DNA from: Ramlibacter sp.
GTDB lineage: Bacteria; Pseudomonadota; Gammaproteobacteria; Burkholderiales; Burkholderiaceae_C
Assembly: GCF_028291745.1 (NCBI RefSeq)
Contig: NZ_JAQGNQ010000056.1
Coordinates: forward strand, 186,001 to 250,000
Direction of reading: 5' to 3'
Length of the DNA: 64,000 nucleotides
Shown here: positions 9,448 through 19,694 of the stretch, in pieces
How the letters are laid out: every line of letters begins with the position of its first letter
How positions within the stretch are numbered: position 1 is the stretch's first letter
Position numbers and translations under genes: made by a program
Notes under the pieces: model-generated
What the model saw: only the letters and a program-made list of their open reading frames with translations
What the model was told of the DNA's origin: nothing
Database searches by the model: none

Positions 9448-10683
9448 TCAGGCCGTGACGGGAGCGCCGGACGGCCGCCGCGCGGGAATCCGCTCCTCGC
9501 GGATGGGCAGGTGGATCAGCGCGGCGCCGAGCGCCAGCACGATGTCGGCGTACCAGAGCCAGTCGTAGGCACCGGTCAGCTCGAACACCTTGCCGCCGAG
9601 CCAGGAACCGACGAAGGCGCCGACCTGATGCGACAGCATCACCAGGCCGAACAGCGTCGCCATGTTGGCGGACCCGAAGAACTTGGCCACGAGCCCGGCG
9701 GTCGGCGGCACCGTCGACAGGTAGGTCAGGCCCATGACTGCGGCGAACAGCAGCACGACCGGCCCGGTCTTCGGTGCGAACAGGAAGGCCAGCACGGCCA
9801 GCGCGCGCGCTGCGTAGATCAGCGACAGCAGCGTCTTGGAGCGCCAGTGCCCCACCGCCCAGCCGACGATCAGGCTGCCGATGATGTTGAACAGCCCCAG
9901 CATCGCCAGCGCCCAGCCGCCCCACTGCGTCGGCAGCCCGCAGGCCGCCACCACGCCGGGCAGGTGCACCGCGAGAAAGGCGACGTGGAAGCCGCAGATG
10001 AAGAAGCCGGCGCCGAGCAGCAGGTAGCTGCGATGGCGCACCGCCTGCGCCACCGCCGTGCGCGCCCCCACCGTCTTCGGCTCGCCCGCAACCGGGGCGG
10101 ATTGCGCCGCATTGCCGCGCAGCACCCAGGCCGCCGGCAGCGCCAGCAACACCATGAACGCCAGCACCTGCATGGCCGAGCCCCAGCCCACGCCGACGAT
10201 CAGCGCCGCCGCCAGCGGCGCGGTCGCGAACTGGCCGAAGGACCCGCCCGCGTTGACCAGTCCGGTGGCGAAGCCGCGGCGCGCCGGCGCGATCATGCGG
10301 ACCGCAGCCGACATCAGCACCGCCGGCCCGGCCATGCCGGAGCCGCCGGAGGCGAGCACGCCGATCGCGAAGATCAGGCCCGGCGTGCTGGTCATGAAGG
10401 GCGTGATGAAGGTGCCGATGCACAGCAGGATCACGCCCAGCACCAGCACGCGGCCGGCGCCATAGCGGTCGGCCAGCGCGCCGGCAAACGGTTGCGTGAG
10501 TCCCCACCATAACTGCCCGAAGGCAAAGGCCAGGCTGACGCTGCCCAGCCCGAGGCCGGTGGCCGTGTTGAGCGACGAGAGGAACAAACCCATGCTCTGG
10601 CGCGCGCCCATCGTCAGGCCGAAGGTGCCGGCAGCCGCCAGCATCACCAGCCAGAACGCAGTACGCCGCGCGGTGTCAGTCAT
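9448..10683 (-). CDS. MFS transporter
   Basis: This 411-residue inner-membrane protein has about twelve hydrophobic segments. The loop 2-3 signature of the major facilitator superfamily is visible as GALADRYGAGRVLVLG near residue 70. The N-terminal TFGLTMGARQSMGLFLSSL resembles the monocarboxylate/oxalate-formate antiporter-like branch. The substrate cannot be read from the sequence. It stands alone, with an 11-bp inverted repeat behind its start. Confidence 0.87.
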   Translation of the reverse strand: MTDTARRTAFWLVMLAAAGTFGLTMGARQSMGLFLSSLNTATGLGLGSVSLAFAFGQLWWGLTQPFAGALADRYGAGRVLVLGVILLCIGTFITPFMTSTPGLIFAIGVLASGGSGMAGPAVLMSAAVRMIAPARRGFATGLVNAGGSFGQFATAPLAAALIVGVGWGSAMQVLAFMVLLALPAAWVLRGNAAQSAPVAGEPKTVGARTAVAQAVRHRSYLLLGAGFFICGFHVAFLAVHLPGVVAACGLPTQWGGWALAMLGLFNIIGSLIVGWAVGHWRSKTLLSLIYAARALAVLAFLFAPKTGPVVLLFAAVMGLTYLSTVPPTAGLVAKFFGSANMATLFGLVMLSHQVGAFVGSWLGGKVFELTGAYDWLWYADIVLALGAALIHLPIREERIPARRPSGAPVTA

Positions 10684-10700
10684 TGGATGTCTCCTTCGGG

Positions 10701-10797
10701 GGTCTCGCCGGGCCGGTCGTACCGCCCGCCGAGCTGCGCGTGCAACGCTACCACGCCCCCGGGCTCAAGTCTCGGATCCGCTGCCTCCGGCGAGACC
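10701..10797. repeat. inverted repeat with 11-bp perfect arms
   Basis: GGTCTCGCCGG at 10701-10711 and its exact complement CCGGCGAGACC at 10787-10797 flank 75 bp in the roughly 200-bp gap between the MFS gene start and the tamB 3' end. It might form an extended hairpin or be the ends of a small repeat element. I see no gene inside. Confidence 0.6.
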
Positions 10798-10885
10798 CAG
10801 CTGTGCCGCTGTGCCTCATTGCGCCTTTTTTCTGGCTCGCCGGTGTCGCATCGATGAGACGGCGCTGGCCGCCGGCCGGGCCGCC

Positions 10886-13800
10886 CTATTTCTTTCCCCA
10901 GCCGTCGAAGGCAAACGTGAAGATCAAGTCCAGCCCCGCCCGCTCGCCCGCCTCCGCTCGCACCGTCACCCGCTTCGACACGTCGTAGAAGATGAACAGA
11001 GTGCCCAGCGCCCCGGACAGGCTGCGCTCGTAGGCGGCGTAGAAATTCGCGGCAAAGCGCTTGCCAAGGCGCACGACCGGACCGCTGGTGCCGTCGTTGG
11101 CCACCGTCAGGTCGTCCAGGCCGAGGCTGCCGGCCAGGGTCTTGCCGGTGCCGCGGCGCCCCGCCAGCAGGGCCGCCGCCGCCCTTTGCAGCAGCGCCGT
11201 TTCGGCCCCGCTGCCGGCCGACGAGCGACCGAGCACCACGTACGACAGCGTCTCCGCATCGGACAGCCCCGCATCGGAATACAGCTCCACGTGCGGCGAC
11301 TGCGCGCGGCCGGTGATCTGCACGCCCACCTTCTGCGTCATGTTGGGCCGCACGGCCAGCACCTCCAGCGCCGGGTTGTCGGCCGCGCCGGTGAAGCGCA
11401 GTTCCCCGCGCTCGATGTCCATGCGCTGGCCATAGGCTTCATAGGTGCCGCCCACCGTGTGGATCACGCCGGCGATCTGCGGCAGGCCGTTGCCGGCGCC
11501 CTGCACCTGCAGCGTGCCGGCCAGTCGCGTGTCGACGCCGCGCCCGCTCACGCGGAAGTCGTCACCGAGATCGAACGCGACGCGCAGCGTCACGGCGCGC
11601 CGGCTCGTGCCCTCACTGGCCGTTGCCGCCGCCGGACGCTGCCCGCGCTCCGCCTGGGTCGCCTCGACGCCGGGGGCGTTGCGGACGACGACGTCGTCGC
11701 CCAGCTGCGGCGGCGACTGGTCGGGAATCTTGATGCGCGCGCGGTCCACCCGCAGTTCACCGGTGACGGTCGCGGCGGCGCCGTCCACCTGTGCATCCAC
11801 CGGCCCGGAGATGGTCAGCTGGCGATCGCTGCGGATGCTGGCGCGCAGCTGCGAGAGCACCGCATGCGCCTGGAACACCGGCCCCTGCGGCGTCCAGCGG
11901 CCCTCGCCGGTGGCGACCAGCGTGCCGCCGGTGGCGCCGGCCTCCTCGCCGCCACGCAGCAGGAATTCGCTCACGACCAGCCGCTGTCCCGATAGTTGCG
12001 CACGCAAGCGACCGTTGCGCAATTCGACGCCGTCGACCACCGAGCGCAGCGCCAGGTCGTCGGCCTGCAGCGGTCCCGAGAGCTCGGGTTGCGCCCGCGT
12101 GCCGGCCACCGCAATGTCCGCACCGAGCGATCCACGCAGCCGCCAGCCGGGGGGCGCCAGCAACGACCACACGCCGATGCGGGGCAGCTGCGCCTGCACC
12201 CGGCCCGAAATCGGCGCCTGCTGCGGCCAGCCCCAGCCGTCGGCGCTGTACGCCAGCCGCGTGCGGATCTGGCCCTCGGCGTGGCCGGCGCGCTCGCTGT
12301 CCCACAGCAGCGCGAACACCAGCTGCTCGCCCTGGCTGCTGACGCTGACGCGCGCATCGCGCACTCCTGCGCTCACGCGGGTCGCGCCGCCGTCGATGGC
12401 TTCGGCGAGCACGTTGACGTCGCCGCGCACCCGCGCCAGCGACGCGTCCAGCCGCACGGTTTTTCCCAGCTGCGCATTCCACTGCGCGTCGAACACCAGG
12501 TCGCCCGAGAGCGCGGAACCGGCCAGCTGCGGCCCGCCCACCAGCTCGATCCACGCCAGCGGCAGCCCGCTCAGTCGCCCCGCCGTGGTGAGCTGCCCGG
12601 CCTGTCTATGCACCGGTGTCCACGTGAGGACGGCGTCGCTGGCCGCGGCGCCGCTGCGCATGGCTGGCGCATGCAGCACCGCCTCGCCCGCGCTCAGATC
12701 GAAGTTGCCGCCGGCCGCCCGCCAGTCGACGGCTTGGCGCAATTGCAGTTGCCAGGGACCGGGCGTGATTCCCGGATCCTGCAATTGCAGCGCCGCGCTT
12801 GCGATGTGGCCGCGCCAGCTGACCGCGGGCGCGCCCAGCGTGGCGCCGAGCCGGCCCGCCACGGCCAGCGCAAGCTTGCGCTGGCCCTGCTCCGCCTGCG
12901 CGTGCACATCGAGTGCGGCATCGCGCAAGCGCCCCTGCACCTGCAAGGACGCATCGCGCAAGACCCACGGCAACGCCGCTGGGTCGCGCGCCGCTTGTTG
13001 CCAGGCCAGCGTTCCCGCACTGGCGCGCGCCTGCACGGTCGGATCGCGCCAGCCGCCCTGCCAGGCGACATGCGCCTGCGCCTGGCCGCGCAAGGCGACG
13101 CTCTTGAGCGCAGCGCCGACACCGGGCCAGCGCGCCAGCCAGCGTTGCGCCTGCGCCAGGTCGTCGGCCGACACGTCGCCGGCGCCCTGCCCGCGCCCGG
13201 GCGCCAGGCTGCCGCGCGCCTGCGCCTGCAGGCCCGGTGCCCGCAACTGCAGGTGACCGCTGGCGGCCGTGGCGGCGAAGTCCCATTCCAGCTGGCCTTC
13301 CAGCGAGGCATCGCTGGTGCGCACGCGCAGCTGCGAGAGCGACAACAGCTCGCCGCTGTAGCGGCCTTGCGCCAGGGCGTCGCGCAGCTCCAGCGCACCG
13401 GCGGCGGCCAAGAGCCTGTTGTCGGCGCTGTCCTTGCGCGCCGATGCAGGACGCCGCCGGGGCGCGCCGGCCTGCAGCGCGACGTCGAAGTCCACCGCCT
13501 TGCCCTCGCCCTTCAGCTTGACCGGACCGGTCAGGGGCAGTGGCGCCAGGCTGCCAAGCAGCTGCGAGGGATCGACCGCATCGACCCGCCCCTGGAAGCT
13601 CCAGCCCTTGCCTTCCCAGGCGCCGCTGCCCGCGATGCTGCCGCCGCCGACCTCCGCCGCGATCGACTTCACCAGCGCCGCGCCCTCGCGCCACTCGCCC
13701 GCGCCGCGCGCGGACTGCACCGGCAGCCGGTGGGCGTCCCACGGGCCGGCGAGCCCGTTGCGCACATCGGCCTGCAGGCGCCAGCGCGCCGCGCCCTCGG

Positions 13801-14689
13801 GCACGACCGCGACGTGTCCGGACAGCAGCGTGCGGGGCGCCTGCGGCCAGAACATCGCCAGGTCCAGTCGTTCGAAATCGGCGGCGCCGCGCGGCACCGG
13901 CATGGACGCAAAAGGCGTGACGCGTGCGGTGGCGGTCGCCCGCGGCAGGGCGGCGGCGGCAGCGTTCTGCTCCACCACCTGCAGCTGCGCGCGCGCATCG
14001 AAGGCGCTGACGGGCCCCTGCGCGCGCACCCGAAACTCCAGCGGCACGTGCTCGTGCGTGCCCGGCACCGGCGCCTGGAAGCGGCCGGCGACCGTGGCGG
14101 TCAGCGCCTGCGAGCCGCGCGCCTGCAGCTTCACGTCGCCCGAATAGCTGCCGCCGGCCACCTGCAGCGACTGCAAGTCGAGCGCATGCCGAATGCCGTC
14201 GAAGCCGTAGCTCGCCGCGAGATTGCTGGCGTCTACGTTCGTTCGCCCCTGGTACGCGAAGGCGCCGACCTTCAGCAGGTCGACGGTCACGCGCCAGGGC
14301 AGGCTCAGGTCGGCGGGCAGCTTGAGCGGCTCGTTAGTCGGTGGCCGCTGGTCGATCACGCGGACCCGCGCAGCCTGCACCAGCTCCAGTTGCACCGTGC
14401 GTTTCAGCAGGGCGACCGGTTGCCACGCCAGCTCGATGTCCTCCGCCACCAGCTTGAGGCCGTCGCGCTCCCAGACGATGCGATCGATGTGCCAGCGGCC
14501 GCGCACCGAGCCCTGCACACCTTGCCACTGCAGCGGCCCGCCGTGCGCCGCGCGGCGCAGCAGCCAATCCAGCGAGCCCTCCTGGCCGGACCACCACCAC
14601 AAGCCGGCGGCGGCAAGCAGCAACAGCAGGGCGAGCCCGACGACGATGCGCACGAGCCCGCGTGCCGCGCGCGCAGCCTGCGCTTTCAA
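10886..14689 (-). CDS. tamB: translocation and assembly module inner-membrane subunit TamB
   Basis: TamB spans the periplasm from an inner-membrane anchor and works with TamA in moving proteins or lipids to the outer membrane. The 1267-residue reading starts at TTG 14689, inside a TTGA overlap with the tamA stop. A signal anchor (GLVRIVVGLALLLLLAAAGLWWW) follows directly. The long middle is low-complexity beta-rich sequence. The last 350 residues carry the conserved DUF490 end: GGTYEAYGQRMDIERGEL, then a tail ending FTFAFDGWGKK. A TTG start is unusual, but no ATG sits at the right place. The upstream open frame inside tamA is not real coding. Confidence 0.9.
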   Translation of the reverse strand: MKAQAARAARGLVRIVVGLALLLLLAAAGLWWWSGQEGSLDWLLRRAAHGGPLQWQGVQGSVRGRWHIDRIVWERDGLKLVAEDIELAWQPVALLKRTVQLELVQAARVRVIDQRPPTNEPLKLPADLSLPWRVTVDLLKVGAFAYQGRTNVDASNLAASYGFDGIRHALDLQSLQVAGGSYSGDVKLQARGSQALTATVAGRFQAPVPGTHEHVPLEFRVRAQGPVSAFDARAQLQVVEQNAAAAALPRATATARVTPFASMPVPRGAADFERLDLAMFWPQAPRTLLSGHVAVVPEGAARWRLQADVRNGLAGPWDAHRLPVQSARGAGEWREGAALVKSIAAEVGGGSIAGSGAWEGKGWSFQGRVDAVDPSQLLGSLAPLPLTGPVKLKGEGKAVDFDVALQAGAPRRRPASARKDSADNRLLAAAGALELRDALAQGRYSGELLSLSQLRVRTSDASLEGQLEWDFAATAASGHLQLRAPGLQAQARGSLAPGRGQGAGDVSADDLAQAQRWLARWPGVGAALKSVALRGQAQAHVAWQGGWRDPTVQARASAGTLAWQQAARDPAALPWVLRDASLQVQGRLRDAALDVHAQAEQGQRKLALAVAGRLGATLGAPAVSWRGHIASAALQLQDPGITPGPWQLQLRQAVDWRAAGGNFDLSAGEAVLHAPAMRSGAAASDAVLTWTPVHRQAGQLTTAGRLSGLPLAWIELVGGPQLAGSALSGDLVFDAQWNAQLGKTVRLDASLARVRGDVNVLAEAIDGGATRVSAGVRDARVSVSSQGEQLVFALLWDSERAGHAEGQIRTRLAYSADGWGWPQQAPISGRVQAQLPRIGVWSLLAPPGWRLRGSLGADIAVAGTRAQPELSGPLQADDLALRSVVDGVELRNGRLRAQLSGQRLVVSEFLLRGGEEAGATGGTLVATGEGRWTPQGPVFQAHAVLSQLRASIRSDRQLTISGPVDAQVDGAAATVTGELRVDRARIKIPDQSPPQLGDDVVVRNAPGVEATQAERGQRPAAATASEGTSRRAVTLRVAFDLGDDFRVSGRGVDTRLAGTLQVQGAGNGLPQIAGVIHTVGGTYEAYGQRMDIERGELRFTGAADNPALEVLAVRPNMTQKVGVQITGRAQSPHVELYSDAGLSDAETLSYVVLGRSSAGSGAETALLQRAAAALLAGRRGTGKTLAGSLGLDDLTVANDGTSGPVVRLGKRFAANFYAAYERSLSGALGTLFIFYDVSKRVTVRAEAGERAGLDLIFTFAFDGWGKK

Positions 14690-16473
14690 AAGACGAACCC
14701 CGCGGTGAAATGCAGCCGCAGCTTGTGCGCCTGCACGCCATAGGCGATGGCGCCTTCCACCGGCCCGACGGGGCTGCGCCAGCGCATGCCGGTGCCGATG
14801 CCGACCTGCTGGCGCAGCGCGCCTATGCGATCGGCCACCGCACCGCTGTCGATGAACAAGGTGTGCTCGAACTGCGTCGGCTGCGCATTGCGGATGATGG
14901 GCCGCTGCCATTCGACGCTGGCCACGGTCATGTAGCGGCCGGGCCCGACCAGCCCGCCGGGCAGCCGTACGCCGATGTCGAGAAAGCTGTAGCCGCGCAC
15001 CGTGGTGTCGCCGCCGGTGCGAAAGAGCTGCGTCGCCGGCACCGGGGCGTCGTCGCGCGCCAGCACCGCGCCGGCTTCCGCGCGCAGCTGCAGCCGTCCC
15101 TGGGGCAGCGGCCGGAAGGTGATCCAGCGCAGCAGCGTGCGCTCGAAGGGTTGGTGCACGCTGCCCAAGGTGACGCCGCCGCCCACTTCCATGCCGACGC
15201 CGTAGCCGGTCGTGGGCACCTGCAGGTCGTCGAAGTAGCGGCCGGTCCAGATGTAGTTGACGCTCAGGGCCGTCCCCTGGCCGGTCTCCAGCGGCGTGAG
15301 CACCACGTTGCGCGGGTTCTGCACGGTGGAGCGCTCGTACTCCAGGTACATGTTGCGGTCGATGTGGTCGGTGTTCTGGAAGCGGCCGCCGCGCAGCCGC
15401 TCGCTGTTGGTGATCAGGCGCTCGTCGTCCAGCCGCTCGATGCGAGCCAGTGTGGACCAGCGCCAGCCGCGCTCGTCGGGCAGGCCGGTCCATTCGGTCT
15501 GCGCGAACGGATTCTTCCGCTCCACCTGCAGCTTGGTCACGGCGCGCCAGCCGATCACCGGCAGCCGGTTGTCGATGTGCTCCACCGTCGCACGGGGGCC
15601 GCCATCGGTGGTGAAGCCCACGCCCAGCACCACCTTCTGCAGCCGTGCCTCGCGCACGCTCACCTGCACCGGCGCCGCATCGGGATCGCCTTCGGGGTCG
15701 ACGAAGATGAAGGCGGAATCGAAGTAGCCGCTGCCGGAAAGCCGCAACTGCGCCTGCACCAGCTGCTCCTGGTCGTACACGGCGCCCTCCTGCAGGCGCG
15801 CGAGCCGCGGCACCAGCACCGGGTCGTAGCGCTGCATGCCGATCACGCGCAGCGGCCCCAGGTGAAACAGCTTGCCGGAATCCAGCTTCAGCCCGAGCCG
15901 CGCGGACTGCGCCTGGGCGTCCACATCGGCCAGGCTGTAGCTGATGCGGCCGGCCGGATAGCGGCGCACCAGCAACTGCTTGGTGGCCTCCGCCTTCGCG
16001 CGATCCCAGCCGCCCGCCGTGAACGGCAGGCCCGAGGGCAGCAGCCAGCGCGAGCGGATGCCTTCGCGCTGCGCGATGGCGCCAGCGTCGGTGCTGGTGG
16101 CGATGTCGCCTTCGAAGGCGATGTCGACGGCCTGCACCTGCGTGCGCGGACCGGGCTGCACCGTCACCACCAGCCGGATGGGCGGTCCGCTCTCCCGGGT
16201 GATGCGCACATCGGGCGAGAAGTAGCCCTGGGTGGCCAGCAGCTCGCGCGCGTCTTTTTCGCCGAGCACGATCAGGCGCGCGACCTCGCTGTCATCGAGA
16301 TCGCTCACCTCGCGGTAGCGGCGCAGTTCGAGGTTGTTTTCCAGCAGTTGCCGCAAGGGATCGGGCGCGCGGACGACGAGATCGAACGCGGGCTGCTGGG
16401 TCTGGGCGGCCGCGGCCGTCGCCAGCAGCGCCAGCAGGGCCAGGCCCGCGGCAGCTAGGAAGGAGCGGAGCAT
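14686..16473 (-). CDS. tamA: translocation and assembly module outer-membrane protein TamA
   Basis: TamA is an Omp85-family outer-membrane barrel. This 595-residue protein begins with a signal peptide (LRSFLAAAGLALLALLATAAAAQ), then POTRA-like repeats over about 240 residues and a C-terminal 16-strand barrel. The barrel ends in an alternating pattern with terminal Phe (LRLHFTAGFVF), as required for insertion by BAM. I chose ATG 16473 because it leads straight into the signal peptide; an upstream ATG at 16530 would add 19 polar residues. The tamA-tamB overlap makes an operon. Confidence 0.9.
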   Translation of the reverse strand: MLRSFLAAAGLALLALLATAAAAQTQQPAFDLVVRAPDPLRQLLENNLELRRYREVSDLDDSEVARLIVLGEKDARELLATQGYFSPDVRITRESGPPIRLVVTVQPGPRTQVQAVDIAFEGDIATSTDAGAIAQREGIRSRWLLPSGLPFTAGGWDRAKAEATKQLLVRRYPAGRISYSLADVDAQAQSARLGLKLDSGKLFHLGPLRVIGMQRYDPVLVPRLARLQEGAVYDQEQLVQAQLRLSGSGYFDSAFIFVDPEGDPDAAPVQVSVREARLQKVVLGVGFTTDGGPRATVEHIDNRLPVIGWRAVTKLQVERKNPFAQTEWTGLPDERGWRWSTLARIERLDDERLITNSERLRGGRFQNTDHIDRNMYLEYERSTVQNPRNVVLTPLETGQGTALSVNYIWTGRYFDDLQVPTTGYGVGMEVGGGVTLGSVHQPFERTLLRWITFRPLPQGRLQLRAEAGAVLARDDAPVPATQLFRTGGDTTVRGYSFLDIGVRLPGGLVGPGRYMTVASVEWQRPIIRNAQPTQFEHTLFIDSGAVADRIGALRQQVGIGTGMRWRSPVGPVEGAIAYGVQAHKLRLHFTAGFVF

Positions 16474-16571
16474 GGAGTGCGAACTATCGCTGTCCCGGCC
16501 GTTGCGCCGCGTAGGCCGAATTCGACTCATGCAGCCTGGACACCGCGCGGTCCCGATCTATCATCGTGGCC

Positions 16572-16961
16572 ATGCGAATCCTCCACACCATGCTGCGCGT
16601 CGGCGACCTGCAGCGCTCGATCGCCTTCTACACGGGTGTGCTCGGCATGAAGCTGCTGCGCACCACCGAACGGCCGGAGCAGAAGTACTCGCTCGCCTTC
16701 GTCGGCTACGGCACCAACCCGGAACACGCCGAGCTGGAGCTGACCTACAACCACGGCGTGGACCAGTACGAGATGGGTAGCGCCTTCGGCCATATCGCCA
16801 TCGGCGTGGCCGACGCCTATGCCGCCTGCGACCGCATCCGCGCCGCCGGCGGCAACATCACGCGCGAGCCCGGCCCGGTGCAGGGCGGCAACACGGTGAT
16901 CGCTTTCGTGACGGATCCGGACGGCTACAAGATCGAGCTGATCCAGCGAGAAGCTGAATAG
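16572..16961 (+). CDS. gloA: lactoylglutathione lyase (glyoxalase I)
   Basis: This 129-residue enzyme converts the methylglyoxal-glutathione hemithioacetal to lactoylglutathione. It opens [17 protein letters not shown] like other GloA proteins. The four metal ligands are all present at His5, Glu56, His74 and Glu122. ATG 16572 is chosen over an upstream GTG at 16566 because it matches the family start. It stands alone, with its start about 100 bp from that of tamA on the other strand. Confidence 0.95.
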   Translation: MRILHTMLRVGDLQRSIAFYTGVLGMKLLRTTERPEQKYSLAFVGYGTNPEHAELELTYNHGVDQYEMGSAFGHIAIGVADAYAACDRIRAAGGNITREPGPVQGGNTVIAFVTDPDGYKIELIQREAE

Positions 16962-16984
16962 GCGCTGGCTGGAGTCTGAGCAAA

Positions 16985-17096
16985 TCAACGCACAAGGCGC
17001 AGAAGCGACGCAGAAAACGCAGAAGAAAACCTTGAAAGGTTTCCTGGTCTTTTCTGCGACTTCTGCGCTACTTCTGCGAATTCTGCGTTCAGAAAC
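16985..17096. repeat. intergenic CGCAGAAG/CTTCTGCG repeat cluster
   Basis: The gap between gloA and the eda 3' end contains GCAGAA-type units on one side (for example GACGCAGAAAACGCAGAAG) and their complements on the other (GCGACTTCTGCGCTACTTC). The whole can fold as a long imperfect hairpin between two convergent genes. Related TTCTGCG units recur at 38.7 kb. It probably serves as a bidirectional terminator or is a dispersed repeat. Confidence 0.6.
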
Positions 17097-17102
17097 GCTC
17101 GA

Positions 17103-17759
17103 TCAAACACGCCGCAAAGCCGCCGCCTCCGACGCGAGTCGCGTGACCCGCGCCCAGTCGCCCGCGGCCAGAGCATCCGCCGGCGTGAGCCACGAGCCGC
17201 CGACGCAGGCTACGTTGGGCAGGGCCAGGAACTCCGCTGCGTTGTGCGGCGTGATGCCGCCGGTGGGGCAGAACCTCACGTCGTTGAAGGGGCCGCTCCA
17301 CGCCTTGAGCATGGCGAGGCCGCCCGCTTGCAAGGCGGGGAAGAACTTCAGCGCGGTGTAGCCGTCTTCCTGCGCCATCATGATTTCGCTGCCGGTCGCC
17401 ACGCCGGGCAGCAGGGCCAGGCCGAGTTCGTGACACGCCTTGCCGACCGAGCGCGTGTAGCCGGGACTCACCGCGAAGCGGGCGCCGGCCAGCGCCGCCG
17501 CCTGTGCATCGGCCGCACTGCGCAGGGTGCCGGCGCCAACCACCGCCTCGGGCACTTCGCGGGCGATCGCTTCGATGCAGGCCAGCGCCACCGGCGTGCG
17601 CAGCGTCACCTCCAGCATGCGGATGCCGCCTGCCACCAGCGCGCGCGCCATCGGCACCGCCTGCTCGCGCGCGCTCAGCACGATCACCGGGATCACCGGC
17701 GCGTCCTGCATGACCTGCTGCGCCGTCGGGCGCTCGGGGATCTCTGGTCTCATAGCCAT
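17103..17759 (-). CDS. eda: 2-dehydro-3-deoxy-phosphogluconate aldolase
   Basis: This 218-residue class I aldolase splits KDPG into pyruvate and glyceraldehyde 3-phosphate, the last step of the Entner-Doudoroff pathway. [20 protein letters not shown], the Glu of MLEVTLRT, the Schiff-base Lys of [10 protein letters not shown] and FCPTGGIT are all present. The start at 17759 has AGGAGG ten bases upstream; ATG 17753, within ATGA of the edd stop, is an alternative. It overlaps edd, so the two are co-translated. Confidence 0.94.
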   Translation of the reverse strand: MAMRPEIPERPTAQQVMQDAPVIPVIVLSAREQAVPMARALVAGGIRMLEVTLRTPVALACIEAIAREVPEAVVGAGTLRSAADAQAAALAGARFAVSPGYTRSVGKACHELGLALLPGVATGSEIMMAQEDGYTALKFFPALQAGGLAMLKAWSGPFNDVRFCPTGGITPHNAAEFLALPNVACVGGSWLTPADALAAGDWARVTRLASEAAALRRV

Positions 17760-19576
17760 GTGCAGGCACCCTCCTCGGCGCCAAGTGCATTGCGCCGCAT
17801 GCCGGCGAACAGTTCGCGCCCGACCCCGTGGCCGTTCGCCTCGCGTTGCGCGTCGCTCATGCGGGCGGGCTCGCGCCGCGCCCATTCGGCGGGATCGACC
17901 AGCGCCTCGAGCTGGCCGGCCGGTGCGTCCAGGCGCACGACGTCGCCATCGCGCAGCAGCGCGAGCGGCCCGCCGGCCGCCGCTTCCGGGCACACATGGA
18001 TCGCCGCCGGCACCTTGCCGGAGGCGCCGCTCATGCGGCCGTCGGTGACCAGCGCCACGCGGAATCCCTTGCCTTGCAGCACCGCCAGGGGTGGCGTGAG
18101 CTTGTGCAGTTCCGGCATGCCGTTGGCTTGCGGTCCCTGCCAGCGCACCACGCAGATCAGGTCGCGCTCCAGCTCTCCGGCCTGGAAGGCGGCCAGCAGC
18201 GCGTCCTGGCTGTCGAAGATGCGCGCCGGCGCTTCGATCACGTGGCGGTCGTCGGGCACCGAGGACACCTTGATCACGCTGCGCCCCAGGTTGCCCACCA
18301 GCAGCTTGAGGCCGCCGGTGCGGCTGAAGGGCGCGCCGGCCGGACGCACGATGCTCTCCTCCCGCGAGGGGCCGATATCGGACCACACCAGGCCGTGTTG
18401 TTCGCTCGCCTGCAGCGCCGGCTCGCGCGTGTATTCGCGCAAGCCGCCTTCGCGCACGGTCAGCACGTCCTCGTGCATCAGGCCGGCATCGAGCAGTTCG
18501 CGGATCACGTAGCCCGGGCCGCCCGCGGCCTGGAACTGGTTGACGTCGGCGACTCCATTCGGATAGACCCGCGCCAGCAGCGGCACGACGGCCGAGAGCT
18601 GGTCGAAATCGTTCCAGTCGATCACCATGCCGGCGGCACGCGCCACCGCCACCCAGTGAATCAGGTGGTTGGTGGAACCGCCGGTGGCCAGCAGCGCCGC
18701 CATCGCGTTGACGATGGAGCGCTCGTCGACCATGCGGCCAATGGGCACGTAGCGGCGCGTCTTGAGGATGCCGAGCACGGTGCGCACCGCCTCGCGCGTG
18801 AGCTCTTCGCGCAAAGCTTGCTGCGGCTGCACGAAGGCCGAGCCCGGCACGTGCAGGCCCATCGCTTCCATCAGCATCTGGTTGCTGTTGGCCGTGCCGT
18901 AGAAAGTGCAGGTGCCCTGCGTGTGATAGGCCTTCTCCTCGGCCTCGAGCAATTCCTTGCGGCCGACGAGGCCCTGCGCCGCCAGTTCGCGCACCTTGGA
19001 TTTCTCGGTGTTGGAGAGGCCGCTGGGCATGGGACCGCCCGGCACGAAAACGGTGGGCAGATGGCCGAACTGCAAGGCGCCGATCAGCAGGCCCGGCACG
19101 ATCTTGTCGCAGATGCCCAGCATCAGCACCGCATCGAACACGTCGTGGCTCAGGCCCACGGCCGTGGCCATCGCGATGGTGTCGCGCGAGAACAGGCTGA
19201 GCTCCATGCCATGCGTGCCCTGCGTCACACCGTCGCACATGGCGGGCACGCCGGCGGCCACCTGCGCGTTGGCGCCGAGCCGGTGCGCCTCGTCCTTGAT
19301 CACCGGCGGGAAGTGGCCGAAGGGCGCGTGCGCCGACAACATGTCGTTGTACGAGTTGATGATCGCGATGTTGGGCGCGCGCTCGGCGACGACGCGGAAC
19401 TTGTCGTTGTTCGGCAGCGCCGCGAAGGCATGGGCGACGTTGGCGCAGCCCATGCGGTCGGCGCCACGCTGACGCCCCGCGCCCTCGTCGAGGCGCGCGA
19501 GATAGGCGGCCCGGGTGGGCGCGCTGCGTTGGCGGATCCGGGCGGTCACCGCCTCCAGCACGGGATGGAGTTTCAT
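17750..19576 (-). CDS. edd: phosphogluconate dehydratase
   Basis: Edd (608 residues) dehydrates 6-phosphogluconate to KDPG. The length and landmarks [20 protein letters not shown], the Cys of [20 protein letters not shown] and [13 protein letters not shown] match Edd rather than IlvD, and supply the iron-sulfur cysteines. With eda it forms a two-gene operon, giving the cell the classical Entner-Doudoroff route beside the galactonate route at 4.5-8.8 kb. No regulator is adjacent. Confidence 0.95.
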   Translation of the reverse strand: MKLHPVLEAVTARIRQRSAPTRAAYLARLDEGAGRQRGADRMGCANVAHAFAALPNNDKFRVVAERAPNIAIINSYNDMLSAHAPFGHFPPVIKDEAHRLGANAQVAAGVPAMCDGVTQGTHGMELSLFSRDTIAMATAVGLSHDVFDAVLMLGICDKIVPGLLIGALQFGHLPTVFVPGGPMPSGLSNTEKSKVRELAAQGLVGRKELLEAEEKAYHTQGTCTFYGTANSNQMLMEAMGLHVPGSAFVQPQQALREELTREAVRTVLGILKTRRYVPIGRMVDERSIVNAMAALLATGGSTNHLIHWVAVARAAGMVIDWNDFDQLSAVVPLLARVYPNGVADVNQFQAAGGPGYVIRELLDAGLMHEDVLTVREGGLREYTREPALQASEQHGLVWSDIGPSREESIVRPAGAPFSRTGGLKLLVGNLGRSVIKVSSVPDDRHVIEAPARIFDSQDALLAAFQAGELERDLICVVRWQGPQANGMPELHKLTPPLAVLQGKGFRVALVTDGRMSGASGKVPAAIHVCPEAAAGGPLALLRDGDVVRLDAPAGQLEALVDPAEWARREPARMSDAQREANGHGVGRELFAGMRRNALGAEEGACTWL

Positions 19577-19694
19577 GGAATCTTGCGCTGACTGCGTTGC
19601 CGCATGCTACCGCGCGGCCGCGGCCTTGTGGCTGGCGCCGAGGTACGAACCGGTTACCAACTTCACGGCCGGTCCGCTAGAGTCGGGGACGTCT

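Noticed and set aside
11996..14743. A 915-residue open frame on the plus strand
   Set aside because: It is antisense to tamB, with low-complexity Arg/Gln/Leu composition and no ribosome binding site.
14690..15493. Upstream extension of the tamB frame to ATG 15493
   Set aside because: It lies wholly inside tamA in another frame. TTG 14689, followed at once by a signal anchor, explains the start better.
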